In this document: positions 1 through 11,538 of the stretch, piece by piece
Position numbering within the stretch: the first letter of the stretch is position 1
Layout of the letters: the number at the start of each line of letters is the position of its first letter
DNA from: Chamaecyparis obtusa
Lineage: Eukaryota; Streptophyta; Pinopsida; Cupressales; Cupressaceae
DNA: 64,000 nucleotides
Direction of reading: 5' to 3'
Assembly (NCBI GenBank): GCA_027943335.1
Contig: BSBK01008855.1
Location: forward strand, 186,001 to 250,000
Translations under genes and position numbers: made by a program
Notes under the pieces: model-generated
Database searches by the model: none
What the model was told of the DNA's origin: nothing
The model's input: only the letters and a program-made list of their open reading frames with translations

Positions 1-1790
1 GATCTGACAAAAAGGAGATATCTTCATCATTGATCTCAACATCCAGATAATCAAGCCCTAAAGATGCCATTTGAGAATGGCTTTCTGACCTTGTTCTAGG
101 CTGTGATCTTGGTGCGGTAGGATGCCCACCTAGAACCACCTTCTTCTTAGGAGACATAATTTTACCTACATTTGGAACCATAGGAGATACATTAGAAGGG
201 GCATGTTTCACATTTTTTAAGGTTGATCCCAAACAATGTTGTTCAAGAGGGGGGGACTTAGCTCCTTTCTTTCTCTTTTCTGACAACCAGTTTTCCATGA
301 CCTTGAAAATGGTTTGGGCCCTCAACTTTATATCATCTTCTTCTTTCCTATTCCAATCTATATCCGGGGGACTTCTTGCTTCTACATTGCTTACCTCTGA
401 ACCTATGACTTTGGAATTATCTTCTTCCACACCCTTAATATCAAAATGCAATTGCAACATTTTGATTTGTGAAATAACAAGCCTGGAATGATCTCATTTC
501 TAGATTGCCTCCTCATCACTGAGATCTTCCCATAGGTCCTCGAGGTGTGAACTAGGTGAAGGATAATTACTCAAGCTTAGAACTTTCCTGGCGAAGCCCT
601 TGTTATCAAAGCCCCTTCTTAACTCATAAAACTATAAATGAAAACTTACCAGGTTGCTTCAAATCACCAAAGCGTCCATCATATTGTTACAGGACAAATT
701 GCCAATTTTAACCGGGAACATAGAAGGCCATTTTTCTTTTGGCATGGTATTTTTAACAACCACAAACAACTGCCTAAAAACTTCTGCTAAAATGAAACAA
801 TCAAAAGTGAACCTTCGGAGTCTAAGAGGTTCATCATCAAAACCACCAACCTGGATGTAGGTGAAACATGGGAACTACATATATAGACTTCCATAAGTTT
901 GAATCAATTTCTGTGCATCCAATGAAACTCTTTGATTAGGGACCCCCGCTAGTTGTTGACACAATTTACCTAGGAAAACATTATGAACCCTCCTGTAATT
1001 TTTTAAAATTTTATCTTTTCTTAATAATGGACAGTATTCATAACTAAAAAGATCTTCATTCCAAGGAACGTGCTAAATAGCAGACAAATCCTATGTGCAC
1101 GCTAGGTAGTATATCAAATAGGAAGACATAAAGAAATCCTTTTTAATGGCCTGGGCTTGCTTAAGTTTGTCCCTCAGAGAACTAGCAATGATTTCCACCC
1201 AATCAATATGTTGCCCTCCTTCCAAGACTATCTCAATAAAATGAAACATCCAGTCTTCATACAAAAGAACTTGTTCTGAACCTTTAATCCGGTGAAGCAA
1301 CACTATTACATCATGAATAAGACATTTCATGTGATCTTTGGTAAGAACTTTATGTAACCAAGACCCACCTTTGTAATTGGTTTGAGTCCACTTCCTAGCC
1401 ACATGACTCCAATTTTTATCTACGTTCTCTCTGTATTAGGCTAGAGATTGGGTAGGAGTAAAACTGACAAGGGATTCCTCTGAGATTTTAAAAATAGCCA
1501 TAATAGTTTCCCTATTGACTGGCACAATGGTTTTGCCTTTTGCATTCAAAATGCACTTAGATTTGACATCATATATGTTAATACATTGTTGAACCAATTC
1601 AGGACATACTGTTGATGCTGGAAAAGCCGCGGCTTCTAATAATCCACTCAACAAGAACTCTAGACTATAATCTTCAGTTGCACGGTTTGTGAGGTCAATT
1701 GCTATTTTCTCTACTGATATCCCTAACAAGTCTGTATCTAAGACAATAGGAGCTCGACATTACAAATTCTTGACATTCCTAAAGAAATGC
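1..1790 (-). pseudogene. Decayed gene of uncharacterised protein family (copy 1)
   Basis: Read on the minus strand, an interrupted protein frame runs from about 1790 to the window edge. Two open blocks lie at 1729-1436 and 1402-1091; below 1090 the same protein continues in short pieces broken by stops and frame changes. Recognisable blocks are YDVKSKCILNAKGKTIVPVN near 1580-1520, GGQHIDW near 1210, and VGGFDDEPLRLRRF followed by DCFILAEVFRQL near 850-760. The C-terminal part (540-1) is hydrophilic and rich in Lys, Ser and Pro. The first three blocks recur in the same order at 54.2-57.9 kb on the plus strand, so this is a repeated family. I do not recognise a named domain. The general layout recalls plant transposon-associated proteins of unknown function, which is inference. 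It is incomplete at the window edge. Confidence 0.6.
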
Positions 1791-2670
1791 TAATTGAACC
1801 TCATCTCTTCCTAAGGAATAAAAATACAAACTTTCCCCCCCTCAAATCAATACATCAAACAACAATAGGAAATAAGGAAAATCTTTAGGAGCTACCTATT
1901 TACGCAGACTTGAAACAAATTCTTCTCCCACAGCTGTGACTTCACAAGAAAATAGCAAGAAGGAAAAAATTACAGAGCTGTTTATATTTTGAAAGATTAA
2001 TGTCTGGAAAACTCGACTTTAATGAGCATAAGTCAGGGACATTAATTCCAAATGATGCGAATAGTAATGACTCAGCAATAGGACATCCTCAGAATCTACC
2101 ATCTTTAATACCATTATTAATCATCCCTCGAGTGATATCTCACGCTTGTGCTAGAGATTTCATCAATCGTCACCCAAAACTTCAACTAAGATTTTCTTTA
2201 TTATTCCCATCAAATCAAATTGCTCTTCTTAAAAAATTAACCATCATTGCTCCGTCAGCTTATGCCATGTGTCCCATCAACTATCCTTTCACTTACTGCT
2301 TTGCCCATAATCTATCTTCGAACTACTTTGAATTGGAGTTCAAAGTGGTTCAATGCTCAAAAGAAGTCTAGGCCAGGGCCCACCTATAGAAAATAATCAT
2401 TAGAAAAGAAAACATTAATTGAACTACTTTGAACTTCTTTGAACCGGAGTTCAAAGTGGTTCGAAGTGGTTCCAGCAAGGCATGAGTCTTGGAAAAGATT
2501 CATCCAAGGAAGATTGAATGTTTGAGCTTGACAAACTTTGAAGGACATAGACGCTTGAAGAATTACTGCAAGGAGGAACTTTCAAGGGAACGTGCTAAAT
2601 GAACTTCAAACAAAATGAACTAGAAAGGGTCCTAGACACTTCAACAATGGCAACTCTGATTGTCTCTAAC
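1791..2670. other. Unassigned stretch with inverted repeats
   Basis: I see no gene here. The one open frame at 2000-2371 has no recognisable domain and no homologue elsewhere in the window. Near 2324-2355 and 2416-2476 the words GAACTACTTTGAA and TTCAAAGTGGTTC face each other and form imperfect hairpins. The right border is where similarity to the A-type LTR begins. Confidence 0.5.
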
Positions 2671-3159
2671 AAAAATCAATGCTCAACTCTTCACAAATCA
2701 TCTCACAAGTTTGCATACTTACTCTACCAAAATCAATCCACAAATTCGCACAATCACGCTTGTGAATCAACATTTGAAGAATTGAAGCTTCTTTGCAAAT
2801 CAACAACTTTTGTGAGATCAATCTTATTTGCAATTCATTGTAGCTTAATTTGCATATCAGTTTTTCATCTAGAATAGATTCATATAAGTTTATTTTATCT
2901 TATTGCACCAAAAAACTAAAAATATAGATTAATTTGCATACATCTCATATCTAGATTCTATATTCAAATCCTTCATTTAGGTGTCGTCAAGGTCACTAAT
3001 CTTGGTCCAATCTGAGAATACATACTCGCATCTACTAGAAGGCAGTAAATCACCTAGTTAGATTAGTTTCCATTTCATTGCATGATTTTGATTTTAACTA
3101 ACCTCTAATGTTTTACTGAAGTATTGTGTCTACAGCTAGGTACAAAATTTACATACACA
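2671..3159 (+). repeat. Element A 5' LTR, 3' part only
   Basis: About 490 bp closely match 16037-16525, the last part of the 3' LTR. Similarity stops abruptly at 2671, which corresponds to the TATA box of the 3' LTR; the upstream 765 bp of the LTR are missing here. It ends in CA just before the primer-binding site. Confidence 0.85.
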
Positions 3160-3162
3160 TTT

Positions 3163-3183
3163 CTAGCGCCCACCGTGGGGCCC
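3163..3183 (+). other. Element A primer-binding site
   Basis: The motif CTAGCGCCCACCGTGGGG lies three bases after the LTR end. It resembles the TGGCGCCCACCGTGGGGC primer-binding site found in plant gypsy elements, with one changed base near the start. It would prime minus-strand cDNA from a host tRNA. Confidence 0.7.
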
Positions 3184-5451
3184 TGAAATGGATTTCCATT
3201 CAATTTCTATCAATTTCTATCATCTTCTTGTCATTTTCTGGTCCAAGCTATGATTTTTAATTTTTGTCTGTACAATTTTCATACAAGTTTTGTCATAAAC
3301 TTGTACCAGGAAGGACCCATTATCGTATGATAGTTGATTTGATCAAGGATCATGCCATCAGAAACAAAGTGTCATTTGGAAGCTCTTTTGTCATATGATC
3401 TAATACCCATTGTCGTACAAGTTTCTAGGTTGTTTTTTGGTAGGTGACCCACTATTGTATGAGTTTCAGTGCTAGGTTTCAATTGTCATTTCACTTTTTC
3501 AGCTAGTTTTCCAGATTTGGACTGATAGCTAACATTAACAATTGAAATTTGCTATTTCTGATTGATTTCTGCTGATTTTGATTGGGAAAAAGTGTGAGAA
3601 TTGCTAAAAATAGGTAAGAATCTACTAAGTGTGTTGTGAAGAATTCAAGTAATCTTCTCAGCTGATAACATTTTGATTTGGATTAAAAAGAACTCTTGCG
3701 TGTCAAGCTTGTGTGACCTTTATCGCTTTCATATCATAGATTTCATTTTGGGCTATAAAAATGAACATAGATTTTCTTTTCAGCATCTTTGTTACACATA
3801 GTAAATAGGCCCTATGAACACTATTTGTGGTTCTTGAGAGAGTGGGTTTCCAGTGAGACTTTTGTCAATGAAGGAACCCTTGTAGGTAGGGAGGTTATTG
3901 AGAGCGTCTCATGTTCTACTAGATTTGTGCATCTTGAGCTTCTAATTGATACATTCTCTCTCTGGAGAGGTTGAAAGATCATAAGTGGTTGACATCATAG
4001 ATCTTTATGAGATAATCTTGGTCTTAGCATGTCGGATTAATCTATCTACTTTGTTTGGGTTAAAGTGAAAAGGCTAGAGGACTATGCTCTACTCCCTTTT
4101 TGGGTAGTATCAGAGACTCAAATCCTTGAATCTGGAACCAGTCCTCATGTGGTATCTTTTGTGAGTCACCTTTAGAGAGGGTTAACCATAGTGGACATTC
4201 CCTTAATTGGGTAAACCATGTTGACCGAACCTCAAGTGGTAATAGCCATTTTTGTCATGGTAGCAGCAGCCACTATATAAATGTCCTTGTGGATGAAATC
4301 TTCACAGGTGTGGTCTCTTGTTGGGCTGTTAGATCTCCGTAGCAGCTCTTGATTGATTAATTTCTTAGACTATGTCAAAACCCCGATGTGCCTAGATTGG
4401 AGTTCACCCTCTTGAGATCACAAAAGTTGCAGAGTTAGACCATTACTAAAAACCCTAGTGAGGCCAAATTTTCATTTTCTAGGAATATGTGCATTATTGC
4501 AAAACTTTTTGGAACATACATTGTTAGCACTCCTATGGATTAGCACAATTTAGTCACTTGATTATTCATGCACAAGATTGCTTTGTCCCCTGTTCATTAT
4601 TTTTAGACATGCTTGAAATCACTTGCTTGTTGTTTTGCATGCCTATTTATCTATCTGGTTACTAAGAACAAATCAATCCGATACAATCTTCAAATTTGGA
4701 CAAATAATTTGGTGAATAATTTGAAACTGAAAATCTCAAAAATTGTAAAATCTGATGTCAAACACCATTCTAGAGTCAAAAGTCATCTTGTAAAGTCAGA
4801 AAGTCATATGACTTTTAGCTATTGTCATTTCAGAACCCCCAGATTGTTGTATGGTAGCTGGTATATTGTCATACGAGTTTCTCTGCCAGTTAATTCAGAA
4901 AAGTCAAAAACCCTACTATCAACTGTCGTACAAGTTTTGCAATAGTCGTACGAGTTTTTCAATTATCATTTCATACTATACCCACTATCGTACAATCTTG
5001 CAGAAAGTCATTTGAGAAATTTTGAAAAATTGCCAGAAAGTTGTCAGAACTGTCAGAGACCCAGCTTTTCCAGCTTATTTCTAGAGTCTATCAAGAAAAT
5101 CACTATGTTAGGAACAAAGCAGCAACTACTGAGAATCTAATCATTTTCCTAAAGTGGCCTTTTGAATCCAATTTAGCTTTCTATTTAATTGATTTGAGTC
5201 TTTTTCATCTTGTGTCAAAACCTTGTCATAACTATCAATCTTCAATCCATCTTTAAAATGGCTAAGTGTTGTGAACTCATGTCTGCTATCTTTTGGGCAT
5301 CTACCCATACATCTAGGGCATAGTTTCCTTCATTTATGTCTAAACCAAGCTTCAATCAATCAAACATTGACAAGGTTACATCATTTGATCTTCTTGAATC
5401 AGATCTTTCTTCAGTTGTCTTCGCCTTATTCTTTTGCTTCACCCAAGGTTA
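3184..5451 (+). other. Element A untranslated leader with repeated TGTCGTACAAGTTT words
   Basis: There is no convincing gene between the primer site and gag. Long leaders are usual in Tat-type elements. Variants of TGTCGTACAAGTTT occur at 3276-3290, 3411-3424, 3453-3466, 4867-4880, 4924-4937, 4943-4956 and 4985-4998. Short open frames at 3789-3974, 4613-4945 and 5041-5256 show no recognisable protein. Confidence 0.6.
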
Positions 5452-7265
5452 ATGGTGGAAACTAGAGCTTCCTCTCACAAGAAATCTAGACAAATATCCC
5501 ATACCATACCTTTGAATACTCTCCAGGCTCCAACTCTTGAGCAACTCTACAATTCTCGTCTTTACGAAGATGACGGTCTTGGCAATTTTTGATTGAAAAC
5601 TGGTTACATTCCCCCTCCATCAACTCACGGAGGTAATCAACAAACTCCTCCTTGATCTATCCCAGTGAGTCTTAAAACTCCTACCATGTCTCAAGTAGGG
5701 ACAAACTTTGGCTCTCAAAGAGCTCAATCTCAACATGGTGCAGATCAGGAACCCACACCTGAAGAAATTGCTCGGTATCAGAATGACGATGACTTCAAAA
5801 GAATGATGAAGCATTTCTTGAAAGAAGATAGAGAAGCATAATTTTTACAATTAGCTCATCAAGGAGCTAAACTTCTAGCTCCCAAATTTAATGTTGAAGA
5901 TATCATTATGCATGAGGAAGAAACTCCTATTTTGGCTATGATGAAACAAATGCACACCATGCAAGTCAAACTTAATAAACTTGAGAAAGAAAAGGAACCC
6001 AAAGAGTTCTCCATGGAGGCCCTATGTCCTTTTCCATTTGACAAAGACTTGTACATACCACCATTCCCAAAAAGAGTGGAGATGCCTAAATATGATAAGT
6101 ATGATGGACACTCTAATCCTCAAAATCATGTCAGAGAATTTTGTACACAATCTATGGAGTTCATGCATGAACCAACTTATCTGATGCATCTCTTTCCTTG
6201 ATCTCTGGGGGGAGTAGCCATTCATTGGTTCTTTAGATTTCCTTCTACTATCAAAAATTTTGAGGAGTTGATAAAATTGTTCTATCAGAAATACTCCTAC
6301 AACATTCAACATCCAGTCACCATGATTGATATCTGCAATCTCAAACAATATCCAGGAGAACCATTCTTGACATTTCTCAAGAGATGGAGGAAGAAATTCT
6401 CTCTATATGCTAGGCCTATTCCAGAAACTGAGAAGCTGGAAATCTTCATCAATAATCTTGTCCCAGAGATCAACTACCCTTTACAAATGCAAGATCATAC
6501 ATCTTTTGATAAGATGGTAGACAATGTGATCAAAATTGAAAAAGTACTTGTGAAAAAGGAGACATCACACTTCAAAAGGACAAGTACAAATCAGGATCCA
6601 GTTCTAAAGACAAGAACAAAAACTGGAACAATAATAAAGGCATCATCACATATGGTGTTGTTGATACTATATGTGCCCCATCAAAGGCACCAACTTTCAA
6701 TCTAACTATTGGTACCCAAGCCATCAAAGCTTCAAAACAAAAGGTGTTTGAACCATCTCAAAAGAAGCCAAAATACAAATCTTGGTCCACTGATAATAAA
6801 TGAAAGTTCACTCCTCTGGGAGAATCTTTGGAATCAGTTATGAGAACTCTATTGGCTAATAACATCATCTCTTTGCCTGAGATCTGACAATCTGATCCTG
6901 ACCCTAAACCAAAATGGTGGAGAGAGAATGAATTCTATGATTTCCATCGGGGTAAAGGTCACAAAACTAATAATTGCTTACACTTGAAACATACTATTCA
7001 AGATCTGATTGATAAGGGAGACATCAAAATTGATAATCATAAGAGCAATAATGATCATACATCATTCATAGAACCATTTCCAAAACATGGTCAAGAAGTT
7101 TCATCTTCTCAGCCTAATATGGGGGCAAAGGTCAATTATGCTTACCCTGGAAATAATGTTGTTATCAATATGGTTGAACCCTGTCTCTCTGAGCATTGCA
7201 ATGTCATCACGATTGTGCGAAGAGATAGATATCATACTTCAGCTAATGCATTGACTCGATCATAG
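5452..7265 (+). pseudogene. gag: Element A gag
   Basis: Gag packages element RNA into cytoplasmic particles. The start chosen is ATG 5452 (MVETRASSHKK), the first ATG of the frame that leads into the conserved gag region. Stops interrupt it near 5588, 5655 and 5840. The retrotransposon gag core is visible at 6070-6540, with PKYDKYDGHSNPQNHVREF and a later block around LTFLKRWRKKFSLYA. A one-base frame change occurs near 6557, after which the frame continues to the zinc knuckle near 6940-6985. That knuckle reads YDFHRGKGHKTNNC, with Tyr where the first Cys is expected. The remaining sequence runs in frame into the protease, so this was a gag-protease polyprotein. Confidence 0.8.
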
Positions 7266-9082
7266 GCTCAGCCACATCTGAATGGACAAATCCTAGATTC
7301 ATCAAATGTCCCTAAGATGCCCTTCAATCTTTCTTCCGCTTCCAAACAAAAGGCTGCTTCTAAATCTTCCAATCCTAAAGATACGAGGCCAACATCTTAT
7401 AGCATTTTTCAAAAACTCCAACACACTAATGTAAAAATATCCATATTTGAGTTGCTTCGGATATCTCCAGCTCATAGAGCTATTCTAGACAAAGCTTTGC
7501 TCAGATCCAATGTTCCTGATGACCTTGATTTAGATAGGTTCCAGACTATGGTTGGACATCTTACATCTCCACAATATATCTCCTTTTCAGAGGAAGATGA
7601 AAACTCCTTGAGTCACTCACATAACCAACCCTTGCATATAGAAGTCTTGATCCAGAACCGTAGAGTCAAATGTGTGTTGATAGATGGGGGTGCTGACCTA
7701 AACATTTCTTCTTATAGCTTGGTCACACAATTGGGATTTTTAGAATTGGCTATTGATCCTAGAAAGAAAATAACTATAAAAGCCTATGATGAACAAGAAA
7801 GATCTTCTAAAGACACCATTGTCTTACCTATTAGAGCAGGTCTGGTTATCAAAGATACTATATGTCAAGTTCTTGATCTACCTTTGGCTTACAACATTCT
7901 TCTAGGGAGACCATGGATACATGAAATGAAAGCTATTCCATCTACATACCATCAATGTTTGAAATTTCCTTATGAAGGAGTAGAGGTCACTATTCTAGTA
8001 GACATATCCACCACTTGCAATACATTGAAAGAAAGCGCGGATAAACTTGTGCCTAATAACAAAGAATCTTCCATTAAGCCAACAAAAGAAGCATCCACAT
8101 CTAAAATGGAAGACGTTGCAAAAGAGGTCAATATCAAAGAAAATGGTATGGGAGAATATACTATAGAACCAGTCTTGTCTTTGACATCTCTCCCTATCTC
8201 ACCTAAGTCTTATGGGCAAGCTCAAAAACAATTCAAACCAAAATCTAAGGAACCTCTTGAGGCATATAAAATAAATTTTGAGGCAGAACAAATCTCCAAG
8301 AAAAAATTTGAAGAAGATGAAGCTGTACTTACATGGCTATACAAAGATGAACCTAATTCTCAAGTTGTTCAAACTAGTGACTCTACAGTATCCAAAATCC
8401 CTTCTAAGTCATATGGTCCATGAGATAAATTAATAGCTCGGATGGGATATCCAGGTAAAGGACCTCTAGGAGTCAGAGGAGAAGGTCTTATAACACCTAT
8501 TTTGCATACTGGTAGGGCAAACAAAGATACTATTGGCTTAGGATTTAAAAAGAAACCCTTCTACCTCAAAGGTAATTGTTCTCATGTCATAGAGCAGAAT
8601 GCACCAGGAGAACCCCTTCTTAAGAAGGAAGAAACTGAATCATCAGATAGTGATTCAGACAGCTCAGAACTTATTCCTTATGAGCATTTGCCTAAGGAAA
8701 TCAAAGACCTCCTTGAAGCTGAAGATGACCCAATAAAAAGAATCAATGTAGTAGAAACACAAGAACCTACTATAGAGAAAGAGATAGTTGCAACACAAGA
8801 ACCAACTAATCTCAAAGATAGTCAAACAGACAAAAAGGAAGGTGGCAGTTATTCTGAAATAGATTCCCATGAGTATGAATTCAAATTAGAATCTGATGGT
8901 AACCCTTCTTGGGGTATTCATCCTAACTTTACTCATGTTCTTAGATTTCCTCGAGGCATAGATGAAGAATCTAATGACTATGAATGGGGAGTCATTCCAG
9001 AAGAAGATGAGCTTATTAAAGAGAAACATGTTGATGTTATTCACCAATATGCACCTAAACCCAATGTAAGTTTAGAGAGATA
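7266..9082 (+). pseudogene. Element A aspartic protease with G-patch-like tail
   Basis: The protease would cut the element polyprotein. The active-site motif IDGGADLN (about 7681-7704) is the Tat-type DGG variant, followed by the hydrophobic flap region and by YNILLGRPWIHEMKA near 7892-7935, the usual end of these proteases. After a single stop at 8421 the same frame goes on with GYPGKGPLGVRGEG near 8445, which resembles the glycine-rich G-patch-like segment between protease and RT in Tat/Ogre elements. An acidic linker follows to 9082. It is in frame with the last part of gag. A frame change at 9083-9105 separates it from RT. Confidence 0.8.
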
Positions 9083-9105
9083 AACTTATCGAGTTTGATC
9101 CACCA

Positions 9106-11538
9106 ATGGCTGAAGTGGACTATCACAATGACATTGAGCCTATTCAAGAATTGAATATCTCAAGTTGTAATATCACCTTTGAACTCAAGCTTTGGGTTAG
9201 GACCAATGATGACAGATCCATATCCGTAAACACTCTTTCCCAATATTTCACCAGTTTGACTATCCAACATCCTAAACTTCTTGATCAAACCTCCACAAAT
9301 CTGAGCCATGGTATTTATACCTTCTCGAATGACTATTCCCTTGCTTGCTACCTCAATGTAGTTAAGCATATGAGGACTTCCATTAGTGAACTGAGCATTA
9401 GCATGATGGAGTCGGACATCAAGTATCTTAGTCAGAAAAATAAGAATAAGAATAAAAAGAAAAGGAGTTCTAAGGGTGAAAACCACTTTGTGGCAGTCTT
9501 GAAACCTACAAAAGTAAAAATAAAAGATGTATCCGAAGGTGAAAACCTCTTTGAGGTGCCTAAGGATGAGATATTTGATGTCCTTCCAAGTCATTTACAA
9601 GATAGATCTCCAGTTCTAATTGAGCCCACTCAATCTATCAACTTGGGAACAATAGAAGAACCATAGTTGATCCATGTAGCACATTCTTTATCAGAAGAAG
9701 AGAAGCAAAAATTTACAACATTCCTAATAAAGAAGAAGATTAAATTTGCATGGAAATATTCAGATATGCTAGGGTTGGATCTTGATCTTATAATGCACCA
9801 TTTATCTATAGCTCTTGGAGTAAAACCAGTCAAACAAAAATTAAGAAAGATGCATCCTCATGTTGCACTCTTGGTAAAAGATGAATTAGAGAAGCTCCTG
9901 AAAGCCAGATTCATCCGAGTTATTGATTATGTAGAATGGATCTCTAATATTGTACCTATTTCTAAACTAGACAAATCAATCAGAGTGTGCACAGACTTTA
10001 GAGATGTAAATAGAGCATGCCCTAAGGATGATTTTCCACTACCTAACATTGATATGATAGTGGACATGACTGCGGGATTTGAGATGTATTCTTTAATCGA
10101 TGGTTTTTCTAGATATAATCAAATAAAAATTGCTCTAGAGAATCAAGAGAAAACTTCTTTTACATGTGCATGGGGCACCTTCTATTGTAATGTCATGCCA
10201 TTTGGGCTTAAAAACGCTAGTGCTACATATCAAAGAGCCATGACATCTTTTTTTCATGACATGATGCATAGGACTATGGAGGATTATGTTGATGATACTT
10301 TAGCAAAATCTATGATTAGAACTAAACATATAAATGACTTGAGCAAGATACTAGATAGAATGGAAAAATTTAATCTCAGACTAAATCCTAAGAAGTTTTC
10401 TTTTGGTGTCACTTCTGGAAAGCTCTTAGGATACATAGTTTCAAAGAAGGGAATTGAAGTTGATCTAGCTAAAGTGAAGGCTACCATGGAGATGCAACCT
10501 CCCAAAAACATCACTCAAATGAGGACATTGCAAGGAAGAGTTCAATCTATCAGATGCTTCATATCTCAGCTAGCAGACATATCACAGCCTTTTACAAAAA
10601 CATTACATAAAGGTGTGACATTTGCATGGAATGAAGAATGTGAGAACAACTTTAACCATATCAAGAAGTATCTATCAAATCCTCCTATCTTGATGCCTCC
10701 CATTCCAAGGAAGCCTTTGATCTTATATGTCTTCACTACAGATACATCACTGGGGGCATTGCTTGCACAACATGATGAGAACAAAAAGGAAAGAGCTATA
10801 TACTATATCAGTAGGACATTGGTAGCATATGAAAAGAATTATTCTATGATTGAGAAGGCTTCTCTAGCTGTGATCTTTGCATCATAGAAACTGAGACATT
10901 ACTAGTTGGCACATACCACCCATTTGGTAGATAATATTGATCCACTAAAGTACCTACTAAGCAAAGTTTCCCTCATGGGTAGATTAGCCAAATGGGTCAT
11001 GCTCTTAAGTGAATTTAACATTGAATATGCTGAAAGAAAAGTGATAAAAGGATAGGTTATTGCTGATCAATTAGTAGATGCACCTATGATTGATGATACA
11101 CCAATGCAAATGGAATTTCTAGATTCCTCTATCATGACTCTTTCTTCTAGAGAATGACATTTATTATTTGATGGCTCCTATACATAGAATGGATCAGGAG
11201 CAGGCATATTATTTATAACTCCTTAAGGATACTCCATACCCAAAGCATTCAGATTAAAGTTCCCTTGCACAAACAATATTGCAGAGTATGAAGCTCTTCT
11301 TAATGTCATGAAACTAGCAATTGATTGGAGAGTAACAAAGATACACATTCATGGAGACTCCCAACTTGTTATCCATCAAGTCAATGATGTGTACCAAACT
11401 AAAGATGAAAAGATCATCCCATACAAGAGAATGGTAGATCTAAAGAAGTATTTCATATCTATCACATTTGAGAAAATACCCAGAATAGAGAATAAGGCTA
11501 TTGATCCAATGGCAATGCTATCTACTTTATTACAGTAG
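9106..11538 (+). pseudogene. pol: Element A reverse transcriptase, RNase H and second RNase H
   Basis: One frame, broken only by stops, holds three domains. RT (about 9800-10560) copies element RNA; visible motifs are VCTDFRDVNRACPKDDFPLP, VMPFGLKNASATYQ and the catalytic YVDD near 10288. RNase H follows (about 10680-10890), with TDTSLGALLAQ. A second, Tat-type RNase H lies at 11157-11538, with acidic residues in FDGSY, NIAEYEA, HGDSQLV and AIDPMAM, so its four catalytic positions look preserved. Stops lie at 9664, 10885, 10903, 11055, 11156, 11185, 11224 and 11536, mostly TAG. The reading before 10885 is remarkably open for a decayed element. Confidence 0.88.

Noticed and set aside
2324..2360. 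microRNA precursor hairpin
   Set aside because: The stem is short, and nothing supports transcription or a mature product.
7317..8423. Long 368-residue open frame as a host gene
   Set aside because: It contains the Tat-type protease DGG motif and lies in frame with gag before and the G-patch-like tail after.
9160..9594. 144-residue minus-strand open frame
   Set aside because: It is a shadow of the element A linker upstream of RT on the other strand and has no recognisable content.
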